Source of the DNA: Verrucomicrobiia bacterium
GTDB taxonomy: Bacteria; Verrucomicrobiota; Verrucomicrobiia; Limisphaerales; JADLHS01
DNA: 64,000 bases
Assembly: GCA_023953615.1 (NCBI GenBank)
Contig: JAMLJH010000001.1
Coordinates: 909,360-973,359 of the forward strand
Direction of reading: 5' to 3'
Shown: positions 1 through 8,674 of the stretch, piece by piece
Position numbering within the stretch: position 1 is the first letter of the stretch
How the letters are laid out: the number at the start of each line of letters is the position of its first letter
Position numbers and translations under genes: made by a program
The notes under the pieces: model-generated
What the model saw: the letters and a program-made list of their open reading frames with translations, nothing else
The model's database searches: none
What the model was told of the DNA's origin: nothing

Positions 1-1
1 T

Positions 2-136
2 GACGCACTGGAACTCGTCGTGATGCTGGAGAAACACTACGGCATTGTGATCAAAGACATCGAGGAAGGGCGGCCGGCCTTCCGCTCCGTCCGCACTTTG
101 GCCGACTTCATTGAAGCCCGGCGACCGGCTGCCTAG
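2..136 (+). CDS. Acyl carrier protein, C-terminal fragment (5' end outside window)
   Basis: The frame is open from the left edge and ends in TAG at 134-136, giving 44 residues that start DALELVVMLEKHYGI and end in LADFIEARRPAA. The D(S/A)LE(L/V) block followed by a short acidic helix is the region just after the phosphopantetheine serine of acyl carrier proteins; the serine position itself reads Ala or lies just upstream, so the DSL motif cannot be confirmed. The next gene starts with a GTG overlapping this stop codon by one base, so the two are translationally coupled. It would carry the growing acyl chain for the downstream ketosynthase. The identification as an ACP rests on a short tail and on context. 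Confidence 0.7.
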   Translation, partial: DALELVVMLEKHYGIVIKDIEEGRPAFRSVRTLADFIEARRPAA

Positions 137-2322
137 TGTCCGCGCGCTTTCCAGTCATCACGGGTCAGGGCGTGATTGCCGCGCCCGGGACGAATGTCGC
201 GGAAGTGTGGCGCGCGGTGGCCGACGGCGCTTGCGGATTGAGGCCGCTCTCACTTTTCACCTCGCCGCGCTACGGCCAGATTCCAGTTGGCGAAATCACC
301 TTTGATCCACATGAACTGGGCGCGCCATTGCGGGGTTCGCGCAGCGACAAACTGGCGTGGCTGGCGGTTCGAGACGCCGTGCGCGCGGCGGAACTTGACC
401 TCGCCAAATGCGGCGAACGTACCGGCGTCGTGTTGGGTTGCTCGGTGGGCGGGTCTTACGACAGCGAACAATTTCTCGTCACGTTGCTCAAGAAAAACCG
501 GATGCGCCCGTGCGCCACGCGCTTTCACGAGTGTTCCGCGCCGGTGGACCTGATCGCGAACAGCTTCGGTTGTTACGGACCGAGTTTTGCGATTTCCACC
601 GCCTGCTCTTCCGGCGGACTGGCCATCGCCACCGCGGCGGATTTGATCCAAAGCGGGGCGGCGGACGTGGTCGTCACCGGCGGGACCGACTCACTATCGC
701 GCACCACTTGGGCGGGGTTTCATTCCCTGTTGCTGGTGGACGCGGAGGGCTGCCGCCCCTTTGACGTGGATCGCGGCGGCATGAGTTTTGGCGAAGGCGC
801 CGCCGCGCTGGTGTTGGAATCCGAGGAACACGCGCTCCGGCGCGGCGCCAAAATCCTCGCCCGACTTACCGGTTGGGGCGCGAGTTGCGATGCGTATCAC
901 GCCACCGCTCCACATCCGGACGGCCAAGGAGCCATCGCCGCCATGCAAGCGGCGTTGCGGCGGGCGAACTTGCGTCCGGGGGACATTCATTACATCAACG
1001 CGCACGGCACGGGCACCCGCGACAATGACCTGACCGAAGCCAAGGCCATGCGCAAGCTGTTTGGCGCCAACGTGCCGCCGTTCTCCAGCACGAAGCGCGT
1101 TTTCGGTCATGCGCTGGCCGCCAGTGGCGCGTTGGAAGCCATCGTGTGCATCGAAGCCTTGCGTCGGCAGCAATTGCCCGGCAATCCCGGTTTCCGGCAG
1201 ACGGATTCCGCCATTGGCCTGTCGCCTGTGATCAAAACCCAGGCGGGACATCTGCGGCACGTGATGAGCAATTCCTTCGGCTTTGGCGGGAATAACGCCG
1301 TCGTGATTTTTTCTCATGCGGACGTGATCCCGCAGACGCGGGCAACGCCCGTCAAACCGGCCAGCGTCATCAGTCTCGGCGCGATTCTGCCGGATCAAGT
1401 CGTGGAACGCAGCACGCAATGGCCATTGCCGACGGTAACCGTCACCGCGCACGCTTGCAGCCCATTCAGCGACCTGAACACTTTGAGTCCCATTCAACGG
1501 CGGCGGTTGAACCGGTTGAGTCAGATGGCGGTCTTGGCCGCGCGTCGCGCCGGTCGGCCCGAGCCAACCCAGCGCGTGGCGATTACGCTGGGCACCGGAT
1601 TCGGCAGCTTGGAGGAAGGCGCGATCTTCCTGGAAAACTTGATTGCGAAGGACGAGGCGGAACCCATGCCCACCCGTTTTCCAGGCTCCGTGCATAACGC
1701 GCCCGCCGGACAGGTGGCCATTGACCTGGCGGCTCACGGACTCAACTCCGCGCCGACCGCGGACGAAATTTCCTTCGAGAGCGCGCTGTGGCAGGCGCTG
1801 AACCAACTGGCCTGCGGCGAAGCCGACGAAGCGTTTGCGGGCGCGCAGGATGAATTAAACAAATACCCGCTCTACCTCGGCAAACGCTGGGGCGTCTGGG
1901 ACGCGGTGAACCAACCGGGCGAGGGCGCCATGTTCGCGCGGTTGACGCCCACCGCCGCCGCACCGCTGGCGCGCGTGACCGCGTTGCGGTTGGGCCGGTT
2001 CCGACAACCGTTTAATCCCGTCGCTGAAGCGCAATGGATTGCCAATACCATTGATCTCACCACCGTCCCGCTCATCATCACCGGCGCGCACGGCTGGCGA
2101 AAATTCGATTCGCGTTACCTGGAGGTCGTAACGGAACTGAACCGGCACCGCTCGCAAAAGCTCGAACACCAAACCTACAAGCAGGACTGTGGTGAATTTC
2201 CGGCGGCCTCGGGGGTGGGCTTCATTCGCGCCGTGACCGCCGCGAGCGAGCGGGGTTGCCGGGTTTTGCTTTACACCCTGGCCTGGCGGGGCGGCAAAGC
2301 GATCTGCCTCATCGAACCCTGA
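136..2322 (+). CDS. Beta-ketoacyl-ACP synthase fused to chain-length-factor-like second KS domain
   Basis: 728 residues. The first ~400 are a FabF-type condensing enzyme with the full Cys-His-His set: C157 in STACSSGG, H290 in NAHGTGTRDND, K320 and H325 in STKRVFGHALAASG. It would extend an ACP-bound chain with malonyl-ACP. Residues ~415-728 form a second, divergent KS-like half (GTGFGSLEEG, SVHNAPAGQVAIDLAAHG) resembling the chain-length-factor family near aryl polyene KS enzymes (PF13723-like); it lacks the catalytic cysteine. The GTG start at 136 overlaps the upstream stop. KS and chain-length factor are usually separate genes, so the fusion is unusual. The ACP, LolA-like, DUF3261-like and dehydratase neighbours support a secondary lipid or polyene role rather than primary fatty acid synthesis. 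Confidence 0.85.
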   Translation: MSARFPVITGQGVIAAPGTNVAEVWRAVADGACGLRPLSLFTSPRYGQIPVGEITFDPHELGAPLRGSRSDKLAWLAVRDAVRAAELDLAKCGERTGVVLGCSVGGSYDSEQFLVTLLKKNRMRPCATRFHECSAPVDLIANSFGCYGPSFAISTACSSGGLAIATAADLIQSGAADVVVTGGTDSLSRTTWAGFHSLLLVDAEGCRPFDVDRGGMSFGEGAAALVLESEEHALRRGAKILARLTGWGASCDAYHATAPHPDGQGAIAAMQAALRRANLRPGDIHYINAHGTGTRDNDLTEAKAMRKLFGANVPPFSSTKRVFGHALAASGALEAIVCIEALRRQQLPGNPGFRQTDSAIGLSPVIKTQAGHLRHVMSNSFGFGGNNAVVIFSHADVIPQTRATPVKPASVISLGAILPDQVVERSTQWPLPTVTVTAHACSPFSDLNTLSPIQRRRLNRLSQMAVLAARRAGRPEPTQRVAITLGTGFGSLEEGAIFLENLIAKDEAEPMPTRFPGSVHNAPAGQVAIDLAAHGLNSAPTADEISFESALWQALNQLACGEADEAFAGAQDELNKYPLYLGKRWGVWDAVNQPGEGAMFARLTPTAAAPLARVTALRLGRFRQPFNPVAEAQWIANTIDLTTVPLIITGAHGWRKFDSRYLEVVTELNRHRSQKLEHQTYKQDCGEFPAASGVGFIRAVTAASERGCRVLLYTLAWRGGKAICLIEP

Positions 2323-2339
2323 ACCTCGCGCCCACGACA

Positions 2340-3092
2340 ATGACCCGATTTCAATGCGTGGCCCTCGCCGCCGGGTTATTGAGCGCTCTGGTCTTGTGGC
2401 TGGGATCGTGGACCTGGCTGGTCGTTATTTGGATCATTTTTTTTCTGCTCATGGGCGTGGGCGTGGCGCGACCGCAGTGGCGCTATTTTGGTCCGTTCAT
2501 TTGCGCGGGCAATCCGCAACGAAAACAAGTCGCGCTCACTTTTGACGACGGCCCGGATCCGCAATCAACGCCGCGACTGCTGGAAGCGCTGCAACAGCAT
2601 GAAATCGAAGCCGCCTTTTTTGCGGTGGGCCGGAAGGTGGTGGCCGCGCCCGCGCTGGCGAATCAAATTTTGCGCGCGGGACATTTGCTCGAGAACCATT
2701 CCTTCGCGCACAGTTACGCCACCAATTTATTCCCGAAGCGCCGACTCACCGCCGATTTGGAGGCCGCCCAACGCGCCATTGAAAAGCACACCGGGACGAC
2801 GCCGCGCTATTTTCGGCCGCCGGTCGGTTTGTCCAATCCGAACACCTTTCGCGTTGCGAAAGCGTTGCGCCTGCAGGTCATCGGTTGGAGCATCCGCAGT
2901 CTGGACACCCGCCAATCCGACCCGAACCGCATCGTGCGCCGCGTCGTGCGCCGCTTGAAACCGGGCGCGATTATTCTATTGCATGACGGCGGCATTCCGG
3001 CGGATCAACTGGTGGCCACGGTAAAATTGTTACTCGCCAAATTGCGGGAACAGGGTTACGAAGTCGTGCGTTTGGATCGAATGTTGGCATGA
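2340..3092 (+). CDS. Polysaccharide deacetylase (NodB-type), membrane anchored
   Basis: About 250 residues from the ATG at 2340. Two N-terminal hydrophobic helices (LAAGLLSALVLWLGSWTWL and VVIWIIFFLLMGVGV) anchor it in the inner membrane. The catalytic part shows the carbohydrate esterase 4 motifs in order: TFDDGPD (motif 1, metal-binding aspartates), NHSFAHS (His-x3-His metal ligands), RPPVG (motif 3) and LHDGG (motif 5). Family members remove N- or O-acetyl groups from polysaccharides or glycolipids. It lies inside the lipid operon, 17 bases after the ketosynthase gene and overlapping the next gene by 4 bases, so the substrate may be a glycosylated lipid product; that substrate is inferred. 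Confidence 0.88.
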   Translation: MTRFQCVALAAGLLSALVLWLGSWTWLVVIWIIFFLLMGVGVARPQWRYFGPFICAGNPQRKQVALTFDDGPDPQSTPRLLEALQQHEIEAAFFAVGRKVVAAPALANQILRAGHLLENHSFAHSYATNLFPKRRLTADLEAAQRAIEKHTGTTPRYFRPPVGLSNPNTFRVAKALRLQVIGWSIRSLDTRQSDPNRIVRRVVRRLKPGAIILLHDGGIPADQLVATVKLLLAKLREQGYEVVRLDRMLA

Positions 3093-3796
3093 AAAAATTG
3101 GTTCTCTCGATGGTGATGATCGCGGCGTTGGCGGCCGGTGCGGACGAGTCCAAACCGGACGCAACTCCCGTTACCGATCCGCAACCCATCCTGGCGCAGC
3201 TCCAGCAACAGATGTCCGCGCTGGGTTCGGTCTATCTGGAGTTCAGCCAGAACCGGCAGTTGCAACTGTTTGCCGCCCCGCTGCACAGCGAAGGGGTCAT
3301 GTTGATTGATCGGCCGGGATGGATCCGCTGGGAAACCACCCGCCCCTACCAATCCATCCTGCTCGGCAGCCAAAAATCCGTCGCGCAATTTGAATTCAAT
3401 GACGGCCACTGGAACAAACTCAAACTCGGCTTTCCGCAGGCGCTTAAACAAGTGATGGAGCAAATGACTTTGATGCACCAGGGACAATTTGCCGCGCTCA
3501 CCAACAATTACACGCTCAGCGTGGCGACCGGCGCCATCACCATCGTCACGTTGGTGCCGAAGGACGAAACCATCCGCAGTTTTCTGGCGGCACTGGAAAT
3601 TCAGTTCCCGCCGGATTTTGCCGGGATTCAAGCCGTGGTGATGCGCGAGCCGGGCGGCGATTTTACCCGCATCAATTTCACCCGTGAAATTCGGAATCCG
3701 AAATTTCCCGCTCACACGTTCGATCAAACCACCCCGCTGAACCTTGCGGCCATTCAAACCGCCGTCGCGCCGCCGCGCCCGGCGGACTCGCAATAA
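3089..3796 (+). CDS. LolA-like outer membrane lipoprotein carrier protein
   Basis: 235 residues, overlapping the deacetylase stop by 4 bases (ATGA). The N-terminus MKKLVLSMVMIAALAAGADE is a secretion signal. The body fits the LolA half-barrel family: SVYLEFSQNRQLQLFAAPLHSEG followed by RPGWIRWETTRPYQSILLG, the conserved substitute for the usual R-F-R-W-x-Y-x-x-P region. LolA proteins ferry lipids or lipoproteins across the periplasm; aryl-polyene-type clusters often carry a dedicated LolA-like protein, and the neighbours here fit that. This is probably not the general housekeeping lolA. Confidence 0.8.
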   Translation: MKKLVLSMVMIAALAAGADESKPDATPVTDPQPILAQLQQQMSALGSVYLEFSQNRQLQLFAAPLHSEGVMLIDRPGWIRWETTRPYQSILLGSQKSVAQFEFNDGHWNKLKLGFPQALKQVMEQMTLMHQGQFAALTNNYTLSVATGAITIVTLVPKDETIRSFLAALEIQFPPDFAGIQAVVMREPGGDFTRINFTREIRNPKFPAHTFDQTTPLNLAAIQTAVAPPRPADSQ

Positions 3797-3797
3797 C

Positions 3798-4334
3798 ATG
3801 AAGGCGACCCAGGCGCCAACGCGAGCGGTCCGGAGCTGGAGCGGAGCGGTTTTGTTGTCGCTCAGCTTCGTTTTGGCGGGCTGTGCCACTGCGCCACGCA
3901 CTCAACTTCAGGTGTCACGCCAGAGCTTTCCGCCCGACGCGCTCATCACGCAACGCGGTGTGTTGACGGTGTTCGGCGGACGACAATTTCCGTTGAACGG
4001 CTACGCCGCGTTGAGCGCCGAACACGGACTGCGACTGGTGGTCACGGAAAATTTTGGCGGCGTGCTGGCGGATGTGTTGCTCACGCCGGACGGCAAAACT
4101 TACGTGATGCGCTCCAGCCCGACGTTCAAAACCGAGTGGATTGAACGCTTTCTGGCGGCGGACGCGCGTTGTCTGCTCGGATTAAGCCAGACCGACTGTC
4201 CCGGCGAATCGCTCGGCCCGGATCGCTACCGCATTGCGCGCCGTTGGTATCGCTTGGAAGTGCAAACGGTCAATGTCGCGCCCGGACCGCAACCTCCCGA
4301 ATCCTTCGTTCCTCCCGTCGCCAGCGCCCCATGA
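3798..4334 (+). CDS. DUF3261-like lipoprotein
   Basis: 178 residues from the ATG at 3798, one base after the previous stop. The N-terminus ends in a lipobox (LSFVLAGC), so it should be lipidated and membrane attached. The rest is a small mostly beta domain (GVLTVFGGRQFPLNGYAAL, then LRLVVTENFGGVLADVLL) resembling the DUF3261 lipoproteins found next to LolA-like genes in aryl polyene clusters. It may receive the lipid product at the outer membrane, but its biochemical role is not established. A proline-rich tail (PGPQPPESFVPPVASAP) ends the protein and overlaps the next start. Confidence 0.65.
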   Translation: MKATQAPTRAVRSWSGAVLLSLSFVLAGCATAPRTQLQVSRQSFPPDALITQRGVLTVFGGRQFPLNGYAALSAEHGLRLVVTENFGGVLADVLLTPDGKTYVMRSSPTFKTEWIERFLAADARCLLGLSQTDCPGESLGPDRYRIARRWYRLEVQTVNVAPGPQPPESFVPPVASAP

Positions 4335-4705
4335 ACTTTCGTGAATCCATCCAGGCGGCCAAAGTGAGCGGACCGGAAAACGCTGCGGACGGTGCCATCG
4401 CATTTACGTTTTCGTTTCCCGCCGCCGATCCGACTTTCGCCGGACATTTTCCGCAGCGCCCGATTCTGCCCGGCATTTTCCAAATTGAACTGGCGCGATA
4501 TGCCGCCGAACTCAGCGCGCGGCAACCCCTGCGGCTCGGCGCCGTGGTCAAAGCGAAATTCCTCCGGCCGATCCTGCCGGAGGAAGTCATTCGTGTGGAA
4601 TTGAAATGCGGCGAGAAAACCGCCATGCTGCAAGTCCGCGCCAGCTTTTCCGTTCGGGGACAGCCCGCGGGTGAAGCCATATTGCGGCTGATTCCAGAAG
4701 CATGA
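4331..4705 (+). CDS. Hotdog-fold 3-hydroxyacyl-ACP dehydratase-like protein
   Basis: 124 residues; its ATG overlaps the preceding stop (ATGA) and its own stop overlaps the next ATG. The FabZ/FabA signature is visible as FAGHFPQRPILPGIFQIELA, with the catalytic histidine in GHFP. It would dehydrate 3-hydroxyacyl-ACP intermediates made by the fused ketosynthase. The central helix usually carries a Glu or Asp; here it reads IFQIELARYAAEL, with E in about the right place. The position in the operon suits a polyene or unsaturated lipid pathway, where dehydration repeats at each cycle. Confidence 0.8.
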   Translation: MNFRESIQAAKVSGPENAADGAIAFTFSFPAADPTFAGHFPQRPILPGIFQIELARYAAELSARQPLRLGAVVKAKFLRPILPEEVIRVELKCGEKTAMLQVRASFSVRGQPAGEAILRLIPEA

Positions 4706-6357
4706 AACGGTTTAGAATCATTTTACTCGGGTTGGGACTGCTCGCCGTGGGCGGGTGGTTTTCGGGTAAATTACTGGTGCGTTCCTGGACGCAAAAACCG
4801 CCGCCGCTGCCCGCGGACACTTCGATTTTGCAAGCGCCGGTTGAAACGCGCGAGGGCCGGACCTGGCTCGGGCAATCCTGGACGGCGCAACGCGAGGGCC
4901 TGACCGTCATCCGGCTGAAAGGCTCGCCGTTCGCCATGGGCTACGCCTCGGGCAAATTGCTCGAACAAAAAATGCACACCCTCGAGGATGAATTCCTCGT
5001 CATGATCCACCACTACGTGCCGCAGCAGTGGAAAATCAATGTGCTCAAAACCTACGTCACCTTTCGCAACCGCCACCTGAGCCGTTTCGTGCCGCTGGAT
5101 TATCGGTTGCAAATTCTCGGCACCACGCTTGGTTGCTCGGACGCGCATCCGGAACTCGGCGATTATTACGACCGCCTGCTCAACTACCACGCGGCGCACG
5201 ACATCTCCTACATGATGATTGACAACCCGCTGATCTCGAAAGCCGGTTGCACCGCCTTTGGCGCGTGGGGCGACGCCACCGCCGACGGTCATTTAATCAC
5301 CGGCCGCAACTTCGATTGGGAAGCGGCGGACGTTTTCAGTCGCGACCGCGTCGTCCTGCTGTACGAACCGGACGACGGCATTCCGTTCGTCTCGTTGGCC
5401 TGGGCCAGCATGGCAGGCGTCGTCTCGGGAATGAATCGCGCGGGCGTTTCGATCAGCATCAACGGCGCGCCCTCCAGTTTGCCGGCGGAAACCGCCACCC
5501 CCGTGGCGCTGGTGGCGCGGGAAGTTTTGCAGCAGGCCCACAACCTGACGAACGCGCTCGAGATCATTCGCACCAATCGCGTCTTCGTTTCCACCCTGCT
5601 GTTGGTGGGCAGTCGGGCCGACGGCAAATTCGTGGTGGTGGAAAAAACGCCGCAAACCACCACGGTCCGTGAAGCCGGGGCGGATTTCATTGTCTCGGCC
5701 AACCACTTTGAAACCGATCCGCTCAAGGACGACGAACGCAACCTCCATTATCTCGCGGAAGGCACCTCGCTGACCCGCTACAAGCGGATGAATGAGCTGC
5801 TGCAAACCCATCACGGCCACCTCACGCCGTCGCAAGCGGCGGAGCTGCTGCGCGACCGGCATCTGCCCGGTGGAAAATTCCCGGGGAACGGACATCGCGG
5901 CACCCTCAACGCGCTGATTGCCACGCACGCCACCATCATGGATCTGACCGAGGGAATCTTTTGGGCGGCTTCACCACCGCATCAACTCGGAAAATTCGTG
6001 GCGTTTGACCTGAATGATTTTGATCGCGAGCTACCGACATTGACGATCCCGGACGACGCGATGCTGACGAACGGGGAGTTTGAAAAATTTCAAATGGCCC
6101 AACAAGCGTTGCGGGAAGGTCAACGCGATTTGAAAAATCAGCAGGCGACCGAAGCGCTCGCCGCCGCCGAACGGGCGGAACAGAACAATCCCGGTTTCTA
6201 TCAAAACGCCACGCTGCGTGGAATCGCTTTGTTGCATCTGGGCCGGACTAACGAGGCGCAAGCCGCTCTGGAAGCCGCGCGGACCGCGCCGCCCGCTTTT
6301 CAGAGCGAAACGGAGCAATTGGACCAACTGTTGCAACGAATCCGCGGCGAAAAATAA
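4702..6357 (+). CDS. C45-family Ntn hydrolase / acyltransferase with N-terminal anchor
   Basis: 551 residues. A signal-anchor (IILLGLGLLAVGGWFSGKLLV) precedes the enzyme domain. The centre carries the C45 (acyl-CoA:isopenicillin N acyltransferase-like) hallmark KAGCTAFGAWGDATADGHLITGRNFDWE, with the presumed nucleophile Cys in AGCTAFG (about residue 182), followed by SLAWASMAGVVSGMNRAGVSISINGAPS. The last ~110 residues are a TPR-like helical tail (ATEALAAAERAEQNNPGFYQNATLRG and onward). The enzyme may transfer or hydrolyse an amide- or thioester-linked acyl group in the periplasm. Membership of the lipid operon suggests it processes the cluster's lipid; the substrate is unknown. Confidence 0.75.
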   Translation: MKRFRIILLGLGLLAVGGWFSGKLLVRSWTQKPPPLPADTSILQAPVETREGRTWLGQSWTAQREGLTVIRLKGSPFAMGYASGKLLEQKMHTLEDEFLVMIHHYVPQQWKINVLKTYVTFRNRHLSRFVPLDYRLQILGTTLGCSDAHPELGDYYDRLLNYHAAHDISYMMIDNPLISKAGCTAFGAWGDATADGHLITGRNFDWEAADVFSRDRVVLLYEPDDGIPFVSLAWASMAGVVSGMNRAGVSISINGAPSSLPAETATPVALVAREVLQQAHNLTNALEIIRTNRVFVSTLLLVGSRADGKFVVVEKTPQTTTVREAGADFIVSANHFETDPLKDDERNLHYLAEGTSLTRYKRMNELLQTHHGHLTPSQAAELLRDRHLPGGKFPGNGHRGTLNALIATHATIMDLTEGIFWAASPPHQLGKFVAFDLNDFDRELPTLTIPDDAMLTNGEFEKFQMAQQALREGQRDLKNQQATEALAAAERAEQNNPGFYQNATLRGIALLHLGRTNEAQAALEAARTAPPAFQSETEQLDQLLQRIRGEK

Positions 6358-6362
6358 TCCGC

Positions 6363-7049
6363 ATGGACTCCGACCCCACCGGACACAAAGCCGCCTTGCC
6401 CGCGCGCCGCGCCACCCGTGGTTTGGTTCTGATCCAGTGGTGGCTGGGCTTGGGGACCACGCTCTTTTTTGCGCTTCCCTATCTGCGCCGCGCCCACGGC
6501 TTGTCGCGATTGGATCGCCGGCGCCGGCACCTCTTCGTCTGCAACCACGTCAGTTTGCTGGACACAATTCTGTTGGGATCACTCTGCTGGCAGGCGGGTT
6601 GCCTCCCCATCCTGGTTCTCGGTGACAAATCCGTCTGGCGGGCCAACTGGATCAAAACCATGCTCAGCAGCAAGATCGGCTTTCTGCTGGAGCGCGGGAG
6701 ATTCAATCCCAAACGCATCGAGGAATTGCGCGCCTTTGCCCGCTGTCATCAGGAGTTTCAACTGATCGTTTTTCCCGAGGGCACGCGCGGGGATGGAACG
6801 AACGTCAAAGCCTGTCAGCCCGGCATTTATTACATCGCCCAGGAAGCGCGGCTGCCACTCGTTCCCGTCTTTTTTAGAAACATGGAATTGATTTCAACCA
6901 AGACCGGACCGTTGCACCTCTTCAGCGGTTTGCGGAAGGTGGAAGTCCATTTTGCTCCGAGTGTCGAACCGGACGAATATCTCCACCTGTCGCGCGAGGA
7001 TTTTCTGGAATTCGTCCGCAATAAAATTGCGGCGGCACGGGAGCAATAA
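6363..7049 (+). CDS. PlsC-type lysophospholipid acyltransferase
   Basis: 228 residues, starting 5 bases after the C45 gene. Acyltransferase block 1 is CNHVSLLDTILLGS (NHxxxxD catalytic pair) and block 3 is FPEGTRGDGTNV, with the expected spacing for 1-acylglycerol-3-phosphate acyltransferases. An N-terminal hydrophobic helix (LIQWWLGLGTTLFFALPYL) ties it to the membrane. It could be a general lipid enzyme, but being the last gene of a tightly packed operon suggests it loads the cluster's acyl chain onto a lipid headgroup. It is followed by about 90 bases of intergenic sequence. Confidence 0.85.
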   Translation: MDSDPTGHKAALPARRATRGLVLIQWWLGLGTTLFFALPYLRRAHGLSRLDRRRRHLFVCNHVSLLDTILLGSLCWQAGCLPILVLGDKSVWRANWIKTMLSSKIGFLLERGRFNPKRIEELRAFARCHQEFQLIVFPEGTRGDGTNVKACQPGIYYIAQEARLPLVPVFFRNMELISTKTGPLHLFSGLRKVEVHFAPSVEPDEYLHLSREDFLEFVRNKIAAAREQ

Positions 7050-7139
7050 GGGGACGAGCGAGCGGGCGGAGTTTCCGCCCCTTTCCAATCCCTGGCCCGC
7101 ATCATTTTTGGCAAACGGTGTAGCCATGCCGCCACCCGC

Positions 7140-7937
7140 TTGTTAGTTTTACGGGTGGTGACTGCGTTTTTGGAAAGATACCTGACAGGCTGGTTGCGTG
7201 GACTCGGTGCGTACGGCCAGTTGTGCAAAGAAACGCTGCTCTCCCTGCTGGGATTCCGCATGGCGCTGCGCGATCTGGTGGGACAGATCTACTTCATCGG
7301 CGTCAAATCCCAATCGGTCGTGCTGGTGACCGGCGCGTTCACCGGCATGGTTCTCGCCGCCCAAGCCTATTACCAATTTCACCAATTCAAAATGGACACG
7401 GCCACCCTGGCGTTGGTCGGCGTTTCCATGTGCAGCGAACTCGGTCCGGTGCTGACCAGTCTGATGGTGGCGGGTCGCGTGGGTGCGGCGATTGCCGCCG
7501 AACTCGGCACCATGCGCGTCACGGAACAAATTGACGCGCTCCGCACTCTGGCCACGCATCCGGTGGATTACCTGGTCGCGCCCCGATTTCTGGCCACGCT
7601 ACTGGTGCTCCCTCTGCTCACGGCGGAAGCCATCGCCATCGGCATCGGTGCGGGTTACGTTGTCGTCGTTTACCTGATGAAAGTGGATTCGGCGTATCTT
7701 TGGTACAACATGCTGCGCTACACCGGCTTTGTGGATTTGTCGGTGGGCCTGATGAAATCGTTCGTGTTCGGCGGGGTGATCGCGAGCATCGCCTGCTACA
7801 AAGGCATGAACTGTCGAAACGGCGCCGAGGGCGTCGGTTACGCCACCACGGCGGCGGTGGTTTACAGCTCGATTGCGATTCTCATTTCCAACTTCTTCCT
7901 GACCCTGCTGTTTGGGCGGCTGTTTCACACGCTATGA
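7140..7937 (+). CDS. mlaE: MlaE-type ABC transporter permease
   Basis: 265 residues from a TTG at 7140; in-frame GTG codons at 7155 and 7158 are equally possible starts. It has the MlaE/YrbE core: SVVLVTGAFTGMVLAAQAYYQF, ELGPVLTSLMVAGRVGAAIAAELGTMRVTEQIDAL, and several long hydrophobic helices to the C-terminus. It is the inner membrane permease of the Mla system, which moves phospholipids between the inner and outer membranes. Its stop overlaps the ATG of the ATPase gene by 4 bases and an MCE-domain gene follows, giving a compact mlaE-F-D module. Confidence 0.93.
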   Translation: MLVLRVVTAFLERYLTGWLRGLGAYGQLCKETLLSLLGFRMALRDLVGQIYFIGVKSQSVVLVTGAFTGMVLAAQAYYQFHQFKMDTATLALVGVSMCSELGPVLTSLMVAGRVGAAIAAELGTMRVTEQIDALRTLATHPVDYLVAPRFLATLLVLPLLTAEAIAIGIGAGYVVVVYLMKVDSAYLWYNMLRYTGFVDLSVGLMKSFVFGGVIASIACYKGMNCRNGAEGVGYATTAAVVYSSIAILISNFFLTLLFGRLFHTL

Positions 7938-8665
7938 TCGAAGTCTGCCAGCTCCAAAAGCGGTTTGGCCGCCAAACGGTCCTCGAGGACGTGAGCTTTT
8001 CCATTCCCTTGGGCGAATCCCTGGTCATCATTGGGCGCAGCGGTTGCGGCAAAAGCGTGTTGCTCAAACACATCATTGGATTGCTGCAACCGGACGCCGG
8101 ATCGGTGCGCATTGATGGCGAGGAAATCACGACGATGGACGAGCGCAATCTGATCCGCGTCCGCAGCAAGTTCGGCATGGTGTTTCAAGGCGCCGCCTTG
8201 TTCGACTCGTTGACGGTGGCGGAAAATGTCGCCTTCGCCTTTCGCCGCAACAAAACGCTGGGCGCGAAAGAAATCGCCCGCAAGGTTGCCGAGGTGCTCG
8301 AAATGGTGGACCTGCCGGGCATTGAAACCAAGAAGCCCTCGGAACTCTCCGGCGGCATGCGCAAACGCGTCGGACTGGCCCGCGCCATCATTTATCATCC
8401 CCAGATCGTTCTGTATGACGAGCCCACCACCGGATTGGACCCGATCGTTTCCGACAGCATTGATCAATTGATCATTCGCGTCACCCAGCACTTGAAGGTC
8501 ACGGCCATCGTGGTGACGCACGACATGCGCAGCGCCCGGCGGGTTGGCGACCGGATCGTGATGTTGCACGACAAAAAGGTTTACGCGAGCGGCACCGCGG
8601 AGGATATTTTCAACTCCACCGACCCGGTGGTTCAGCAGTTTATTAATGGTCGAGCCGATCCCTAG
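7934..8665 (+). CDS. mlaF: MlaF-type ABC transporter ATP-binding protein
   Basis: 243 residues from the ATG at 7934, which overlaps the permease stop (ATGA). Visible motifs are Walker A IGRSGCGKS, the Q-loop VFQGAALFDSLT, the ABC signature ELSGGMRKRVGLARA, Walker B QIVLYDEPTTGLDP and the switch histidine in VVTHDM. The GGMRKR form of the signature is typical of the Mla/Ttg2A group. It powers phospholipid transport with the adjacent permease and MCE protein. Confidence 0.95.
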   Translation: MIEVCQLQKRFGRQTVLEDVSFSIPLGESLVIIGRSGCGKSVLLKHIIGLLQPDAGSVRIDGEEITTMDERNLIRVRSKFGMVFQGAALFDSLTVAENVAFAFRRNKTLGAKEIARKVAEVLEMVDLPGIETKKPSELSGGMRKRVGLARAIIYHPQIVLYDEPTTGLDPIVSDSIDQLIIRVTQHLKVTAIVVTHDMRSARRVGDRIVMLHDKKVYASGTAEDIFNSTDPVVQQFINGRADP

Positions 8666-8674
8666 TTCAATGTT

